13,055 nt of DNA from Microcaldota archaeon (GTDB lineage: Archaea > B1Sed10-29 > JACOVT01). A program made the position numbers and the translations under genes. Location: contig JACOVT010000053.1 of NCBI GenBank assembly GCA_016177165.1, positions 1 through 13,055 of the forward strand, in the 5' to 3' direction. The notes below the pieces were generated by a model. It ran no database searches. It was not told the origin of the DNA and worked only from the letters and a program-made list of their open reading frames with translations. Below are positions 1-6,116 of this stretch, in pieces; position 1 is the stretch's first letter; each line of letters opens with the position of its first letter.

Positions 1-77
1 AGCGTGTTGACGATGTTGTACCCTTCGCCTGTTTCTATGGGGCGTATAAAGTACTGGTAAATAAAGTCTTCTGCCAC
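1..77 (-). CDS. Start of a divergent membrane-protein gene, probably DUF63-like (partial, runs off the left edge)
   Basis: Only about 25 codons are visible, read from a GTG at 77-75 and open to the window edge. The peptide begins V/M-A-E-D-F-I-Y-Q-Y-F-I-R-P-I and continues with G-Y-N-I-V-N-T. A short helix followed by F-I-x-P-I and G-Y-N-x-V-N-T is, from memory, how archaeal DUF63 membrane proteins start; this is recognition of a short pattern, not an alignment. A TATA-like stretch on the minus strand (TTATAAAC, about 99-106) lies about 26 nt upstream of the GTG, which fits the leaderless style of the other genes here. The gene diverges from the Trm5-like gene at 110. The family call is tentative; that this is a real coding start is more likely than not. 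Confidence 0.45.
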   Translation of the reverse strand, partial: MAEDFIYQYFIRPIETGEGYNIVNT

Positions 78-109
78 GCGCTTTTATTCAGCGTGCTGTT
101 TATAATGTT
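78..109. promoter_or_regulatory. Divergent promoter region for the 1-77 (-) and 110-949 (+) genes
   Basis: On the plus strand a CTTTTATT box (81-88) is centred about 25 nt before the ATG at 110. On the minus strand TTATAAAC (99-106) is centred about 26 nt before the GTG at 77. The two boxes cross over each other. Spacing matches archaeal TATA boxes driving leaderless mRNAs. No BRE can be assigned with confidence. Confidence 0.45.
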
Positions 110-949
110 ATGCAATACGGAGGCCTCAAGCAGATTTTGGCTGGAAAGCTGAAACCCCGCGAGCTGGAACACGTCACGCGGTCGTTTGACGTGATCGGGT
201 CGATTGCCGTTGTCGAGGTGCGGCCAGAGGTCCAGAAACATGAAGGCCTGATCGCTGACGCCATAATGAAGCTCAACCCCAACGTCCGCACGGTATGCGC
301 GCGCGCCGGAAAGCACGAGGGTGAGTTCCGCGTGCGGCGCGTCCGCGTCATTGCCGGCAAGAAGACCACGAAAACCGTTTACGTCGAGTCCGGCGTGAGG
401 ATGGAGGTAGACCTAAACAAGTGCTACTTCTCGCCCAGATTGGGGCATGAACGGTCGCGCATCGCGCGCCAGGTGCGCGCAGGCGAGCGCGTGGCGGTCT
501 TCTTTGCAGGCATCGGGCCATACGCCTTGGTGATTGCAAGGGCGCAGCCTAAGGTGGTAGTTTATGCCATGGAGCTCAACACGCGCGCTTTCGATTACAT
601 GCGCAGGAACGTGCTGCTGAACAACATGAGCGACCGGGTCTTCCCAATAAGCGGGGACTGCCAGCATGCCGTTGAGCTCCTGCCTGAAAAAGTTGACCGC
701 GTGGTGATGCCACTGCCATGGCGCGCAAGCGAGTTCCTTGATGCCGCGCTCGCCGTCGCACGCAGGGGTGCAATGATACACTACTACGCGTTTGGTCCAA
801 TAACAGACCCGTACAGAAAAGCGCTTTCGGGAGTAAGGGATGCCTGCGAGAAAAATAATCGGGCGTTCGCAGTGCTGGAAAAGCGCGTGGTGCGGCCGTA
901 CTCGCCTCGCGAGCACCAGGTCGTGATAGACTTCAAGCTGATCAAATAA
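110..949 (+). CDS. trm5: Trm5-like tRNA (guanine-37 N1)-methyltransferase
   Basis: A 279-aa class I SAM methyltransferase with the Trm5 layout: an N-terminal D2-like RNA-binding segment (S-F-D-V-I-G around 25-30, R-V-R-x-I-A-G at 77-83), then YFSPR-x-x-x-ER (106-114), then the SAM site FAGIGP (132-137), YAMELN (152-157) and SGD (181-183). In the family this enzyme adds a methyl group to N1 of G37 next to the anticodon, preventing frameshifts. The conserved Arg of FSPR and the Glu of the YAxElN loop, both implicated in Trm5 catalysis, are present. Odd: the usual N-L-P or N-P-P motif after D-R-V-h-M reads P-L-P (201-203), so the Asn is replaced by Pro. The protein lacks the extra N-terminal D1 domain of longer Trm5 forms. 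ATG at 110 follows a TATA-like box by about 25 nt. The family is secure; m1G37 specificity is inferred. Confidence 0.85.
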   Translation: MQYGGLKQILAGKLKPRELEHVTRSFDVIGSIAVVEVRPEVQKHEGLIADAIMKLNPNVRTVCARAGKHEGEFRVRRVRVIAGKKTTKTVYVESGVRMEVDLNKCYFSPRLGHERSRIARQVRAGERVAVFFAGIGPYALVIARAQPKVVVYAMELNTRAFDYMRRNVLLNNMSDRVFPISGDCQHAVELLPEKVDRVVMPLPWRASEFLDAALAVARRGAMIHYYAFGPITDPYRKALSGVRDACEKNNRAFAVLEKRVVRPYSPREHQVVIDFKLIK

Positions 950-955
950 TGGCAT

Positions 956-966
956 GGTTTAAAAAC
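956..966 (+). promoter_or_regulatory. TATA-like box of the membrane-protein gene
   Basis: GGTTTAAAAAC just after the Trm5 stop codon, centred about 26 nt before the GTG at 987. This spacing supports the GTG as a leaderless start. Confidence 0.45.
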
Positions 967-986
967 CACGGCAGCGTGAGTTAAGC

Positions 987-2048
987 GTGGGAAAGTACAT
1001 CAGCTTCGGCAGCGCCTTTCTGGCAGGATTTATCGCCGCGCTCATACTTGGCGGAATAAGCTCTGTCTACCTATATAGCAAGACTTCAGAGTTGCAGGGC
1101 TCGCTTTCCTCGGCGCTCAGGTCAATTCCGGGCGCTGGTAGCATAAAGATATCGGGCGCTGAAGTCACGATCGGGCTGATGTTTCTTGAAGGTTATTACT
1201 GGGTGCTCCAGTCATCGTTCACTTCAATAAGCGCGAGCGGTTCGGTGATAGGATCCTTGGGACCCATAGCTTCCGCGTTCCCGGACCCGCTCTTCTACTA
1301 CCTGTTCGTCGCGCTGTCGGCATTCGCTTCCGGGGCATTGTTTTTCGGGCGGCGTGGGACAAGGATACTCACGGCGCTGCTGGCCCCGCTGCTCCCGGCA
1401 TTATTGATAGTAATAGTTACGGTTGTAGTGTCATTCCTCATATCCAGTTTCCTTGGCCCGATGCTTTCAAGCCTGCCGGTCAACGCCAGCGCCTTCATTC
1501 CAAAAACTGCACCGCTCGACTTCATTCTCGTGTTCGGGATGGCATACGTCTTCCTGCTGCTAGGGTTTGAAGGAGCCGCAGGCCTCCGCGGGCTCATATC
1601 GATGGCCTCAAAACAGGAGCAGCCGTTCAAGACCGCCGCGGTGAACGTCCCCGGCACAGCCACAACACAAGTGCAACAGCAGCCAGCAACCGGCACCCCC
1701 TTAGCGCCGCTTCCAATCCCGCCAGTAATTCCGTTAAGGGAAAAACCCGGCGAGGCGCAACCAGCAGAAGAGGAAGCCGCGGAAACAGAAGAGCAGCCTG
1801 CTGAAGAAGCCGCCGAAGAACAACAGCCTGAAGAAGCAGGCGAGGAAGAGGAGCAGCAGCCTGCGGAAGAAGAGGCTACTGCTGAAGTGGAACAGGAAGG
1901 CGGCGAGGCTGGAGGGAAAACCGAAGGGGAAGAGGAGCCCGAAGAAGAAGAGCCCGAAGTCATAGTCAAGGTACGCGTCCCTAAAAGGAGGGCCAAGCCG
2001 GCTGCGCGCAAGCTGGTGAAGAAGCCCGCGAAGAAGGGCAAGCGCTGA
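987..2048 (+). CDS. Polytopic membrane protein with an acidic, then basic, cytoplasmic-type tail
   Basis: A 353-aa protein starting at GTG. Predicted membrane segments by eye are 7-30, 101-121, 127-155 and 176-196; a polar Ser/Gly-rich stretch (about 32-100) separates the first two. After residue 200 a Gln/Pro/Thr linker (220-250) leads into a strongly acidic block rich in EE, PAEE and QQP (about 254-326), which ends abruptly in a basic block of Lys/Arg (328-353). The acidic block is repetitive at the DNA level (gaa/gag/gca runs), which also creates a long Ser-rich shadow reading frame on the other strand. No family is recognised. The charge-split tail suggests a membrane anchor for nucleic acid or for a basic partner, but that is inference. 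The gene follows the Trm5-like gene by 37 nt but seems to have its own promoter. Confidence 0.8.
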   Translation: MGKYISFGSAFLAGFIAALILGGISSVYLYSKTSELQGSLSSALRSIPGAGSIKISGAEVTIGLMFLEGYYWVLQSSFTSISASGSVIGSLGPIASAFPDPLFYYLFVALSAFASGALFFGRRGTRILTALLAPLLPALLIVIVTVVVSFLISSFLGPMLSSLPVNASAFIPKTAPLDFILVFGMAYVFLLLGFEGAAGLRGLISMASKQEQPFKTAAVNVPGTATTQVQQQPATGTPLAPLPIPPVIPLREKPGEAQPAEEEAAETEEQPAEEAAEEQQPEEAGEEEEQQPAEEEATAEVEQEGGEAGGKTEGEEEPEEEEPEVIVKVRVPKRRAKPAARKLVKKPAKKGKR

Positions 2049-2051
2049 CTA

Positions 2052-2061
2052 CTTTTTATCG
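2052..2061 (+). promoter_or_regulatory. TATA-like box of the acetyltransferase gene
   Basis: CTTTTTATCG, right after the preceding stop codon, centred about 26 nt before the ATG at 2083. This decides the start in favour of 2083 over the TTG at 2068. Confidence 0.4.
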
Positions 2062-2082
2062 TATCGTTTGATTGGCGTTTGG

Positions 2083-2529
2083 ATGAGAATAGTAAGGTTT
2101 CACGCCAAATACGCCAGTCAGGTATTCGACTTGATTAAGCGGTGCTTGATCGAGGTCAATAGCAAGGATTACCCTAAAGATGTAATTCAGTTCATGATCT
2201 CTTATTTTGCCCCCGACAAGATAGTTGAACGATCTAAGAATAGCATCATTTTAGTGGCAATAGAATCAGGTAAAGTAATTGGTACGGCAACGGTAAACAA
2301 AGACAGCATTCAAGCTGTTTTCGTAGATCCAAATGTGCACGGAAGTGGCATGGGCAGTCAACTTATGCACAAAGCCGAACAATTAGTACGCAAAGCCGGT
2401 TATGGTAAAGTGGGTCTGTCATCTAGCATAACTGCGTTTGGATTCTACCAAAAATTAGGGTATGGTAAAGTTGAAGAGAAAGACGAGCGCGGGTTCGGCA
2501 AATCAATTTTAATGACTAAGAATTTGTAG
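2083..2529 (+). CDS. GNAT-family N-acetyltransferase
   Basis: A 148-aa protein of normal length for a single GNAT domain. The acetyl-CoA pyrophosphate loop is visible as V-D-P-x-V-H-G-S-G-M-G-x-x-L (81-94), after the beta strand I-Q-A-V-F-V (76-81). The C-terminal half has the usual F-G-F-Y-Q-K-L-G-Y (119-127), where the Tyr is the common proton donor. Such enzymes move acetyl from acetyl-CoA to an amine; the substrate cannot be told. The start is taken at ATG 2083 because a TATA-like box lies about 26 nt before it; a TTG at 2068 would add five residues. Base composition is clearly lower in GC than its neighbours (sample lines 30-45% against mid-50s), with many A/T third positions, so recent transfer is possible. 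Confidence 0.85.
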   Translation: MRIVRFHAKYASQVFDLIKRCLIEVNSKDYPKDVIQFMISYFAPDKIVERSKNSIILVAIESGKVIGTATVNKDSIQAVFVDPNVHGSGMGSQLMHKAEQLVRKAGYGKVGLSSSITAFGFYQKLGYGKVEEKDERGFGKSILMTKNL

Positions 2530-2551
2530 TCGCCGATCATAAATAGTTGAC

Positions 2552-3157
2552 CTATTTCTTGCCACTAGCGTACGGCACTAGGTGCGGATATTCTAAGGGC
2601 TTGCTGTTTACCAAGTCGCTCAGCCTGATGCAGGCATTCGCCTCAAAGCCGCACAATATCTTCCGTCTGACCGGCTCTGGGTCAAAGTCGCTTGCAGGGA
2701 AAACTAGAATGCCCGCGGCCAGCACCACCTTGGCGCCGCGGCGTTCGAACTCCCCGCCGCACTCGGTGAGGCGCTTCTGCCCGAACATCGTCGACGCTAC
2801 CTCATCCACCAGGATCGCGATCTCGCCCGCCTGAAGCCGTTCTGCTTCCTTGCGCGCAACCTCGAGGTAATGTTCTGGCTCCTTTGCCTTAGCCTCGTCC
2901 AAGTTCAGGCGTCGCCAGTTAGGGGCTGGCGCAACTATAAGCGCGTGCTTGCCAAACTCAGGATTGCGGGTTAACAAAAAAACCCTGACCTTGGCAGGGT
3001 CGGTGACGACCAGCGTATCGCGGACCCTCTCGAACAGCTTGCGCGCCACCTCCTCGCTGTTGAGCGTGAGCGTCTGCTCGCGCGGAATGTCCTTCAGGGT
3101 GATTTGGTTGGCCACCTCGAGCGGCGCGCCAATGTCATTGAGGAAGATAATGCGCAT
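2552..3157 (-). CDS. Unrecognised 201-aa protein with a PRTase-like loop
   Basis: ATG at 3157. I do not recognise the family. The second half has E-I-A-I-L-V-D-E-V-A-S-T-M-F-G (111-125) followed by R-R-G-A-K-V-V-L-A-A-G (138-148). This resembles the strand, acidic pair and S/T loop that bind PRPP in phosphoribosyltransferases (h-h-h-h-D-D/E-x-x-x-T-G), followed by the G-A-x-V strand. However, the Gly of the T-G pair is Met here, so the match is weak. Before it lie a strand-like L-L-T-R-N-P and a basic helix (98-108). The gene is divergent from the methyltransferase gene at 3211, with 53 nt between them, and faces the GNAT gene tail to tail with a 22-nt gap. It may be an enzyme of nucleotide metabolism or a degenerate PRTase-like protein; the function is open. 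Confidence 0.75.
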   Translation of the reverse strand: MRIIFLNDIGAPLEVANQITLKDIPREQTLTLNSEEVARKLFERVRDTLVVTDPAKVRVFLLTRNPEFGKHALIVAPAPNWRRLNLDEAKAKEPEHYLEVARKEAERLQAGEIAILVDEVASTMFGQKRLTECGGEFERRGAKVVLAAGILVFPASDFDPEPVRRKILCGFEANACIRLSDLVNSKPLEYPHLVPYASGKK

Positions 3158-3177
3158 GCAGTTCTCTTGACTGGTTT

Positions 3178-3190
3178 GTAATAAATAAGA
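3178..3190. promoter_or_regulatory. Shared bidirectional TATA element (3157 - / 3211 +)
   Basis: The stretch GTAATAAATAAGA lies midway in the 53-nt gap between two divergent ATGs, with its centre about 26-27 nt from each. No second AT-rich box is present, so one element probably serves both directions. Confidence 0.5.
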
Positions 3191-3210
3191 GTGTTGCTAG
3201 TAATACAACA

Positions 3211-3987
3211 ATGGCTAGAAGGATAACGCCGCGGGCGGTCAGGGAAGCGCTTATTAGAGTTGGTGTTAGGCCAATGACGCCAGCCATGGCTGCCCGAATA
3301 GAACATGCAGACAGGGTTCGGTTTGGTAGGACCCACAAGGGCTTGATAAGGAGGGCCCACAGCGCGGCTGGCGGCGATGTTGCTGAAGGCGATCTGCTCA
3401 GTCCAAGAGTCCCTGCAATATATGGGCGTAATTTTGGAGGTTATGTGCGCGAGGCGCACTGGCTGCTCACCCACCAGCCGCCGCGCCCTGGCCAGCGAGT
3501 GGCCGAGATAGGCTTTGGCGGCGGGGCGGTGCTGCTTGCAGCAAGCCGACTGGTGCCTCGAACGCGCTTCGTGGGCTTTGAAACGAGCAGGCTGATGACC
3601 GCCGGGGCCCGCAAGCGCAGGGAGCGAGCCGGTATAGTAAAGGAGAATGTCAAGTTTATCCGGCATTGGAGCGAGTCTGGGTTGCCTGTTAGGACTAGGA
3701 AGGCTGACCAGGTTTGGGTCCAAGATGCATCACGCGAGCCGGGAGTACTCGACAAGGCGGCAGCGCTGGTAAAGCCCGGGGGTGTTGTCAAGATCATACA
3801 CTATGGTAATGACGGCGATTTTAGAACCGAATCACGATGGATAAAAAAGGTTGTTGCCAGCCACTTGCCAGGATTTAGAATAAACATGGCTGCTGCAGAA
3901 CGAGTCCGCACGCCCGGGCTCGGTAGGGCGCACGTGTTTTCGCGCATCCTGATCACGGCACGCAGGCCGGCTGATGCTGAAGAGTGA
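3211..3987 (+). CDS. Class I SAM-dependent methyltransferase, paralogue 1 (degenerate SAM loop)
   Basis: A 258-aa protein. A basic helical head (1-90) is followed by a Rossmann methyltransferase core: motif I region A-E-I-G-F-G-G-G-A (98-106), F-V-G-F-E (120-124) with Glu as the ribose-binding acidic residue, A-D-Q-V-W-V-Q-D (165-172) as the motif IV strand, and V-K-P-G-G-V-V-K-I (187-195) as the post-motif strand. It is clearly related to the next gene: same length, same head, same D-Q-V-W-V and V-x-P-G-G-V-h-K-I blocks. The head resembles no domain I know. Motif I is looser than in the paralogue (G-F-G-G-G against G-C-G-P-G), so activity is less certain. The substrate is unknown; the basic head and nearby tRNA genes make RNA conceivable, but this is inference. 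Confidence 0.75.
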   Translation: MARRITPRAVREALIRVGVRPMTPAMAARIEHADRVRFGRTHKGLIRRAHSAAGGDVAEGDLLSPRVPAIYGRNFGGYVREAHWLLTHQPPRPGQRVAEIGFGGGAVLLAASRLVPRTRFVGFETSRLMTAGARKRRERAGIVKENVKFIRHWSESGLPVRTRKADQVWVQDASREPGVLDKAAALVKPGGVVKIIHYGNDGDFRTESRWIKKVVASHLPGFRINMAAAERVRTPGLGRAHVFSRILITARRPADAEE

Positions 3988-4020
3988 AGACCTGACCGCA
4001 AGCAAGTATCGTCTCTCCAG

Positions 4021-4030
4021 GATATAAATC
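4021..4030 (+). promoter_or_regulatory. TATA-like box of methyltransferase paralogue 2
   Basis: GATATAAATC in the 62-nt gap between the paralogues, centred about 25 nt before the GTG at 4050. It indicates separate transcription of the second copy and supports the GTG start. Confidence 0.5.
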
Positions 4031-4049
4031 TGAAAAACCAAATACGCTA

Positions 4050-4814
4050 GTGCGACCAAGGGTAACCCGCAAGCAAATCGCGATGGTGTTTGACCGCTGG
4101 GGATTCCAGCCGATATCTGGCAAGGCTTTTGAGGTGCTTCAGCGTGCAAGATTACGGCCGCGGGTTAACTGGCGCAAGATAAGGAAAGAAGACGTTACCC
4201 ACCCGGGACTCTGGAACAGGTCTGCTGGAATTCACACGCTTCGTTATGGCTGGCTTTTTAACGAGTACACGAGCGCTATGGAGCGCCTGATAGCTAGGAC
4301 ACCGCCAAGGCCAGGTCAAACAGTGGTAGAGCTAGGTTGCGGCCCGGGTGCATCCGTCCTAATGGGTCGCAGGCTACTACCAAAAGTGAGGTTCTTTGGC
4401 GTGGATGCTGCGCCTCAAATGCTAAGGCAGGCTAAACTGCTGCAACAACGCGCTGGCGCGCTCGGAGTCAAATTTAATGGAGTCAAGCGTGATGGTACCA
4501 CGCGGTTCAGTTCGGGTGGAGTGGACCAAGTATGGGTGCATAACGCGGCGCACGAAGAAGGGGTGCTTAAAGAAGCGTCTAGAATTGTCCGGCCTGGCGG
4601 CGTGATCAAGATAGTCCATGGAGGAACGCCTCTAAGAATATTCAGTGAAGAAAGCGCACAAAACTGGGTTCATGAAATTCAAGACTTTTTACCCGGTTTT
4701 GCGTTAAAGGTGAGCAAACGTCGAGTCGGTAAATATTACGAGTTATACATAGAAGCCCGCAAAGCAGTGCAGAAGGTTGTCCATCATTACATTGGTGGGC
4801 CGAATAAGATTTGA
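4050..4814 (+). CDS. Class I SAM-dependent methyltransferase, paralogue 2
   Basis: A 254-aa protein with a GTG start. A basic head (1-90) is followed by a well-formed SAM site: V-E-L-G-C-G-P-G-A (93-101), F-F-G-V-D (115-119) with Asp to bind the ribose, V-D-Q-V-W-V-H-N (158-165), and V-R-P-G-G-V-I-K-I (180-188). It is a tandem duplicate of the 3211-3987 gene. Here motif I keeps the textbook form, so this copy is more surely active. A general small-molecule or RNA methyltransferase is possible; nothing fixes the substrate. Its stop codon lies inside the left arm of a 9-bp inverted repeat (4808-4852), and the tRNA-Leu gene on the other strand converges on it with its 3' end at 4860. Confidence 0.8.
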   Translation: MRPRVTRKQIAMVFDRWGFQPISGKAFEVLQRARLRPRVNWRKIRKEDVTHPGLWNRSAGIHTLRYGWLFNEYTSAMERLIARTPPRPGQTVVELGCGPGASVLMGRRLLPKVRFFGVDAAPQMLRQAKLLQQRAGALGVKFNGVKRDGTTRFSSGGVDQVWVHNAAHEEGVLKEASRIVRPGGVIKIVHGGTPLRIFSEESAQNWVHEIQDFLPGFALKVSKRRVGKYYELYIEARKAVQKVVHHYIGGPNKI

Positions 4815-4852
4815 ACTCAGGGCGAACCTGCTGGCTCGCTAACGTTCAAATC
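4808..4852. repeat. 9-bp inverted repeat between the methyltransferase stop and tRNA-Leu
   Basis: GATTTGAAC (4808-4816) and GTTCAAATC (4844-4852) are perfect inverted copies, with a smaller GCGA/TCGC pair inside. The repeat covers the stop codon of the upstream gene and sits in the trailer of the converging tRNA-Leu transcript. It may act as a two-way 3' end structure. The right arm extended to 4854 is also complementary over 11 nt to the T-arm of tRNA-Leu (4870-4880). Confidence 0.5.
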
Positions 4853-4859
4853 CGAAGAG

Positions 4860-5017
4860 TGCGGGGGACCGGATTTGAACCGGCGTACTCGCTAGGAGAT
4901 CAGGCCCTGAACCTGACGCGTTTTCCAGATGTCGGGCTTGTTCGCTTTTCCGGGGTTTTTCCCGTCAGTTTGCGCTAGCAAACTTTTGCAGCGGAAAAAG
5001 CCCTCCGCCACCCCCGC
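4860..5017 (-). tRNA. tRNA-Leu (anticodon CAG) with a D-loop insert
   Basis: Acceptor strands GCGGGGG (5017-5011) and CCCCCGC (4867-4861) pair fully, with A73 at 4860; CCA is not encoded. T8 and G9 are followed by a D stem of GCG/CGC. The anticodon stem TCAGG/CCTGA carries the loop TTCAGGG, giving anticodon CAG at 4909-4907. A long variable arm with a CTC/GAG stem marks a class II tRNA. The T arm is GCCGG-TTCAAAT-CCGGT. The gene is 158 nt, so about 75 nt are extra. They lie between A14-G15 (5004-5003) and G18-G19 (4926-4925). Removing them leaves about 83 nt, right for tRNA-Leu. A TATA-like box at 5041-5050 lies about 28 nt upstream of the 5' end. Confidence 0.9.
4928..5002 (-). other. Insert (putative non-canonical intron) in the D loop of tRNA-Leu
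   Basis: About 75 nt; ends are approximate by one to three bases. On the minus strand it carries a 5' block (AGGGCTTTTTCCGCTG, 5004-4989, including the last two exon bases) and a 3' block (GAAAAACCCCGGAAAAGCG, 4961-4943). Both blocks occur exactly in the tRNA-Arg insert. Between them is one 7-bp hairpin, AGTTTGC/GCAAACT with loop TAGC (4967-4984). The 3' tail holds AAGCCC, complementary to GGGCTT at the 5' end, which would close the insert as a stem continuing the D arm. I could not draw a classical bulge-helix-bulge across the junctions. Confidence 0.7.
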
Positions 5018-5040
5018 ATGCTTGTATTTGCCTGCCTGGG

Positions 5041-5050
5041 TTTAATATAA
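5041..5050. promoter_or_regulatory. Shared TATA element for tRNA-Leu (-) and the SpeH-SpeE gene (+)
   Basis: TTTAATATAA, centred about 25 nt before the ATG at 5071 and about 28 nt before the 5' end of tRNA-Leu at 5017. It is the only strong AT-rich box in the 53-nt gap and is close to symmetric, so it plausibly serves both genes. Confidence 0.55.
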
Positions 5051-5070
5051 GGAATGATCTATGGTCTCGT

Positions 5071-6114
5071 ATGGTTTTAGAATCAGCTGGCGGGCGGCAC
5101 GTGCTTGGCGAGTTCAAGTCAAGCAGCTTCGAGCTCCTAAATAACGGCGAAAAACTGGCTAAAGTGCTTGCCGAAGTTTCTAGGAAGAGCGGCTTTTCAG
5201 TCAAGATGAAGATTCACAAGTTCTCACCGTACGGCATAACAGCCATTGCCGTCTTGGGCCAGTCTCACGTGATAGTTCACACTTTCCCTGAATTCAAGCA
5301 CATGAGCGTGGATGCCTACAGTTGCGTTGGTGACCCAAACCGCATCATTGATGGACTCAAGAAAAGGCTAAAACTTAAGGAGCTGAACGTCCGCGAGCTG
5401 GATCGTAGACAGAAAATAGAGGACGTGAAGTCCGACTTGATTGTCCACGAAATGAGCAAAGGTTATTACTACGAGTATAAGATATACAAAATGCTGCTCG
5501 ATAAGAAGTCGGAATACCAGCGCATTCGTGTGGTGCGGAACAAGACATTCGGTAAGATGCTTTTCCTTGATGATGATTTACAGTTTTCAGAATCGGATGA
5601 GCGCGTTTACAACCAGGAAATAACAAGGAACGTTCCAAAAGGAGCCTCCGTATTACTGTTCGGTGGAGATGGTAGCGTTACCAAGGACCTGCTAAAGGCA
5701 GGCGTTTCTAACGTGATTGTAGTTGAGCGAGATTTGGAATTAGTAAAAGCTTGCTCGATGTCCTTTGCGGGCGTGAAAGCTGCTTTCTCAAATCGGCGAG
5801 TTAAACTGGTTTTTGATGACGCGTTGGATTACATTTCAAAGAAAGATGGTAAGTTTGATGTCGTTCTTTTAGATATGATACCTTCCGCGATGGGTATGGC
5901 TGATAAGGAGTTCTACGGCAAGTTTTTGCCGCAAGCTCACAAACTGGTGGTAAAAAATGGGGTTCTCAGTTTCCAACTGTGTTCTATTTATCAGAACGAG
6001 CTCGTTGGTCGCGTTAAAAGGATCCTTGGCAGGCATTTCCGCAAGGTTGGGGTAAGCCAGCGCTGGATTCCTTCGTACGGCACTCTGTATAACTTTGTGC
6101 ACGCCTTTAAATAG
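5071..6114 (+). CDS. S-adenosylmethionine decarboxylase / spermidine synthase fusion (SpeH-SpeE)
   Basis: A 347-aa two-domain protein. Residues 9-100 match the small prokaryotic AdoMet decarboxylase: Q-S-H-V-I-V-H-T-F-P-E (64-74) with Ser65 as the expected pyruvoyl precursor, His70, and Cys85 in A-Y-S-C. The residue before the cleaved Ser is Gln, where Glu is usual. Residues about 135-347 match an aminopropyltransferase: G-K-M-L-F-L-D-D-D-L-Q (161-171), D-E-R-V-Y (176-180), F-G-G-D-G-S (197-202), V-V-E-R-D (217-221), D-D-A (249-251) and L-D-M-I-P-S (267-272). The first acid of the usual D-x-x-D-P loop is present (Asp268) but the second is not. The pair would make decarboxylated AdoMet and use it on a diamine or agmatine. 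Such fusions are known in prokaryotes. The ATG at 5071 is set by the TATA element; the ATG at 5061 is out of frame. Confidence 0.85.
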   Translation: MVLESAGGRHVLGEFKSSSFELLNNGEKLAKVLAEVSRKSGFSVKMKIHKFSPYGITAIAVLGQSHVIVHTFPEFKHMSVDAYSCVGDPNRIIDGLKKRLKLKELNVRELDRRQKIEDVKSDLIVHEMSKGYYYEYKIYKMLLDKKSEYQRIRVVRNKTFGKMLFLDDDLQFSESDERVYNQEITRNVPKGASVLLFGGDGSVTKDLLKAGVSNVIVVERDLELVKACSMSFAGVKAAFSNRRVKLVFDDALDYISKKDGKFDVVLLDMIPSAMGMADKEFYGKFLPQAHKLVVKNGVLSFQLCSIYQNELVGRVKRILGRHFRKVGVSQRWIPSYGTLYNFVHAFK

Positions 6115-6116
6115 GG

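Noticed and set aside
413..955. A 180-codon open frame on the minus strand opposite Trm5
   Set aside because: The plus-strand frame has full Trm5 motifs; this one is a shadow in GC-rich coding DNA.
1298..2041. A 247-codon Ser-rich open frame on the minus strand
   Set aside because: It mirrors the gaa/gag/gca repeats of the membrane-protein gene; the composition (Ser/Ala/Cys runs) is a shadow and it has no promoter or family resemblance.
4800..4860. A second tRNA next to tRNA-Leu, suggested by T-loop-like GTTCAAATC
   Set aside because: No acceptor, D or anticodon stem can be formed around it; only the T-loop-like 9-11 nt match.
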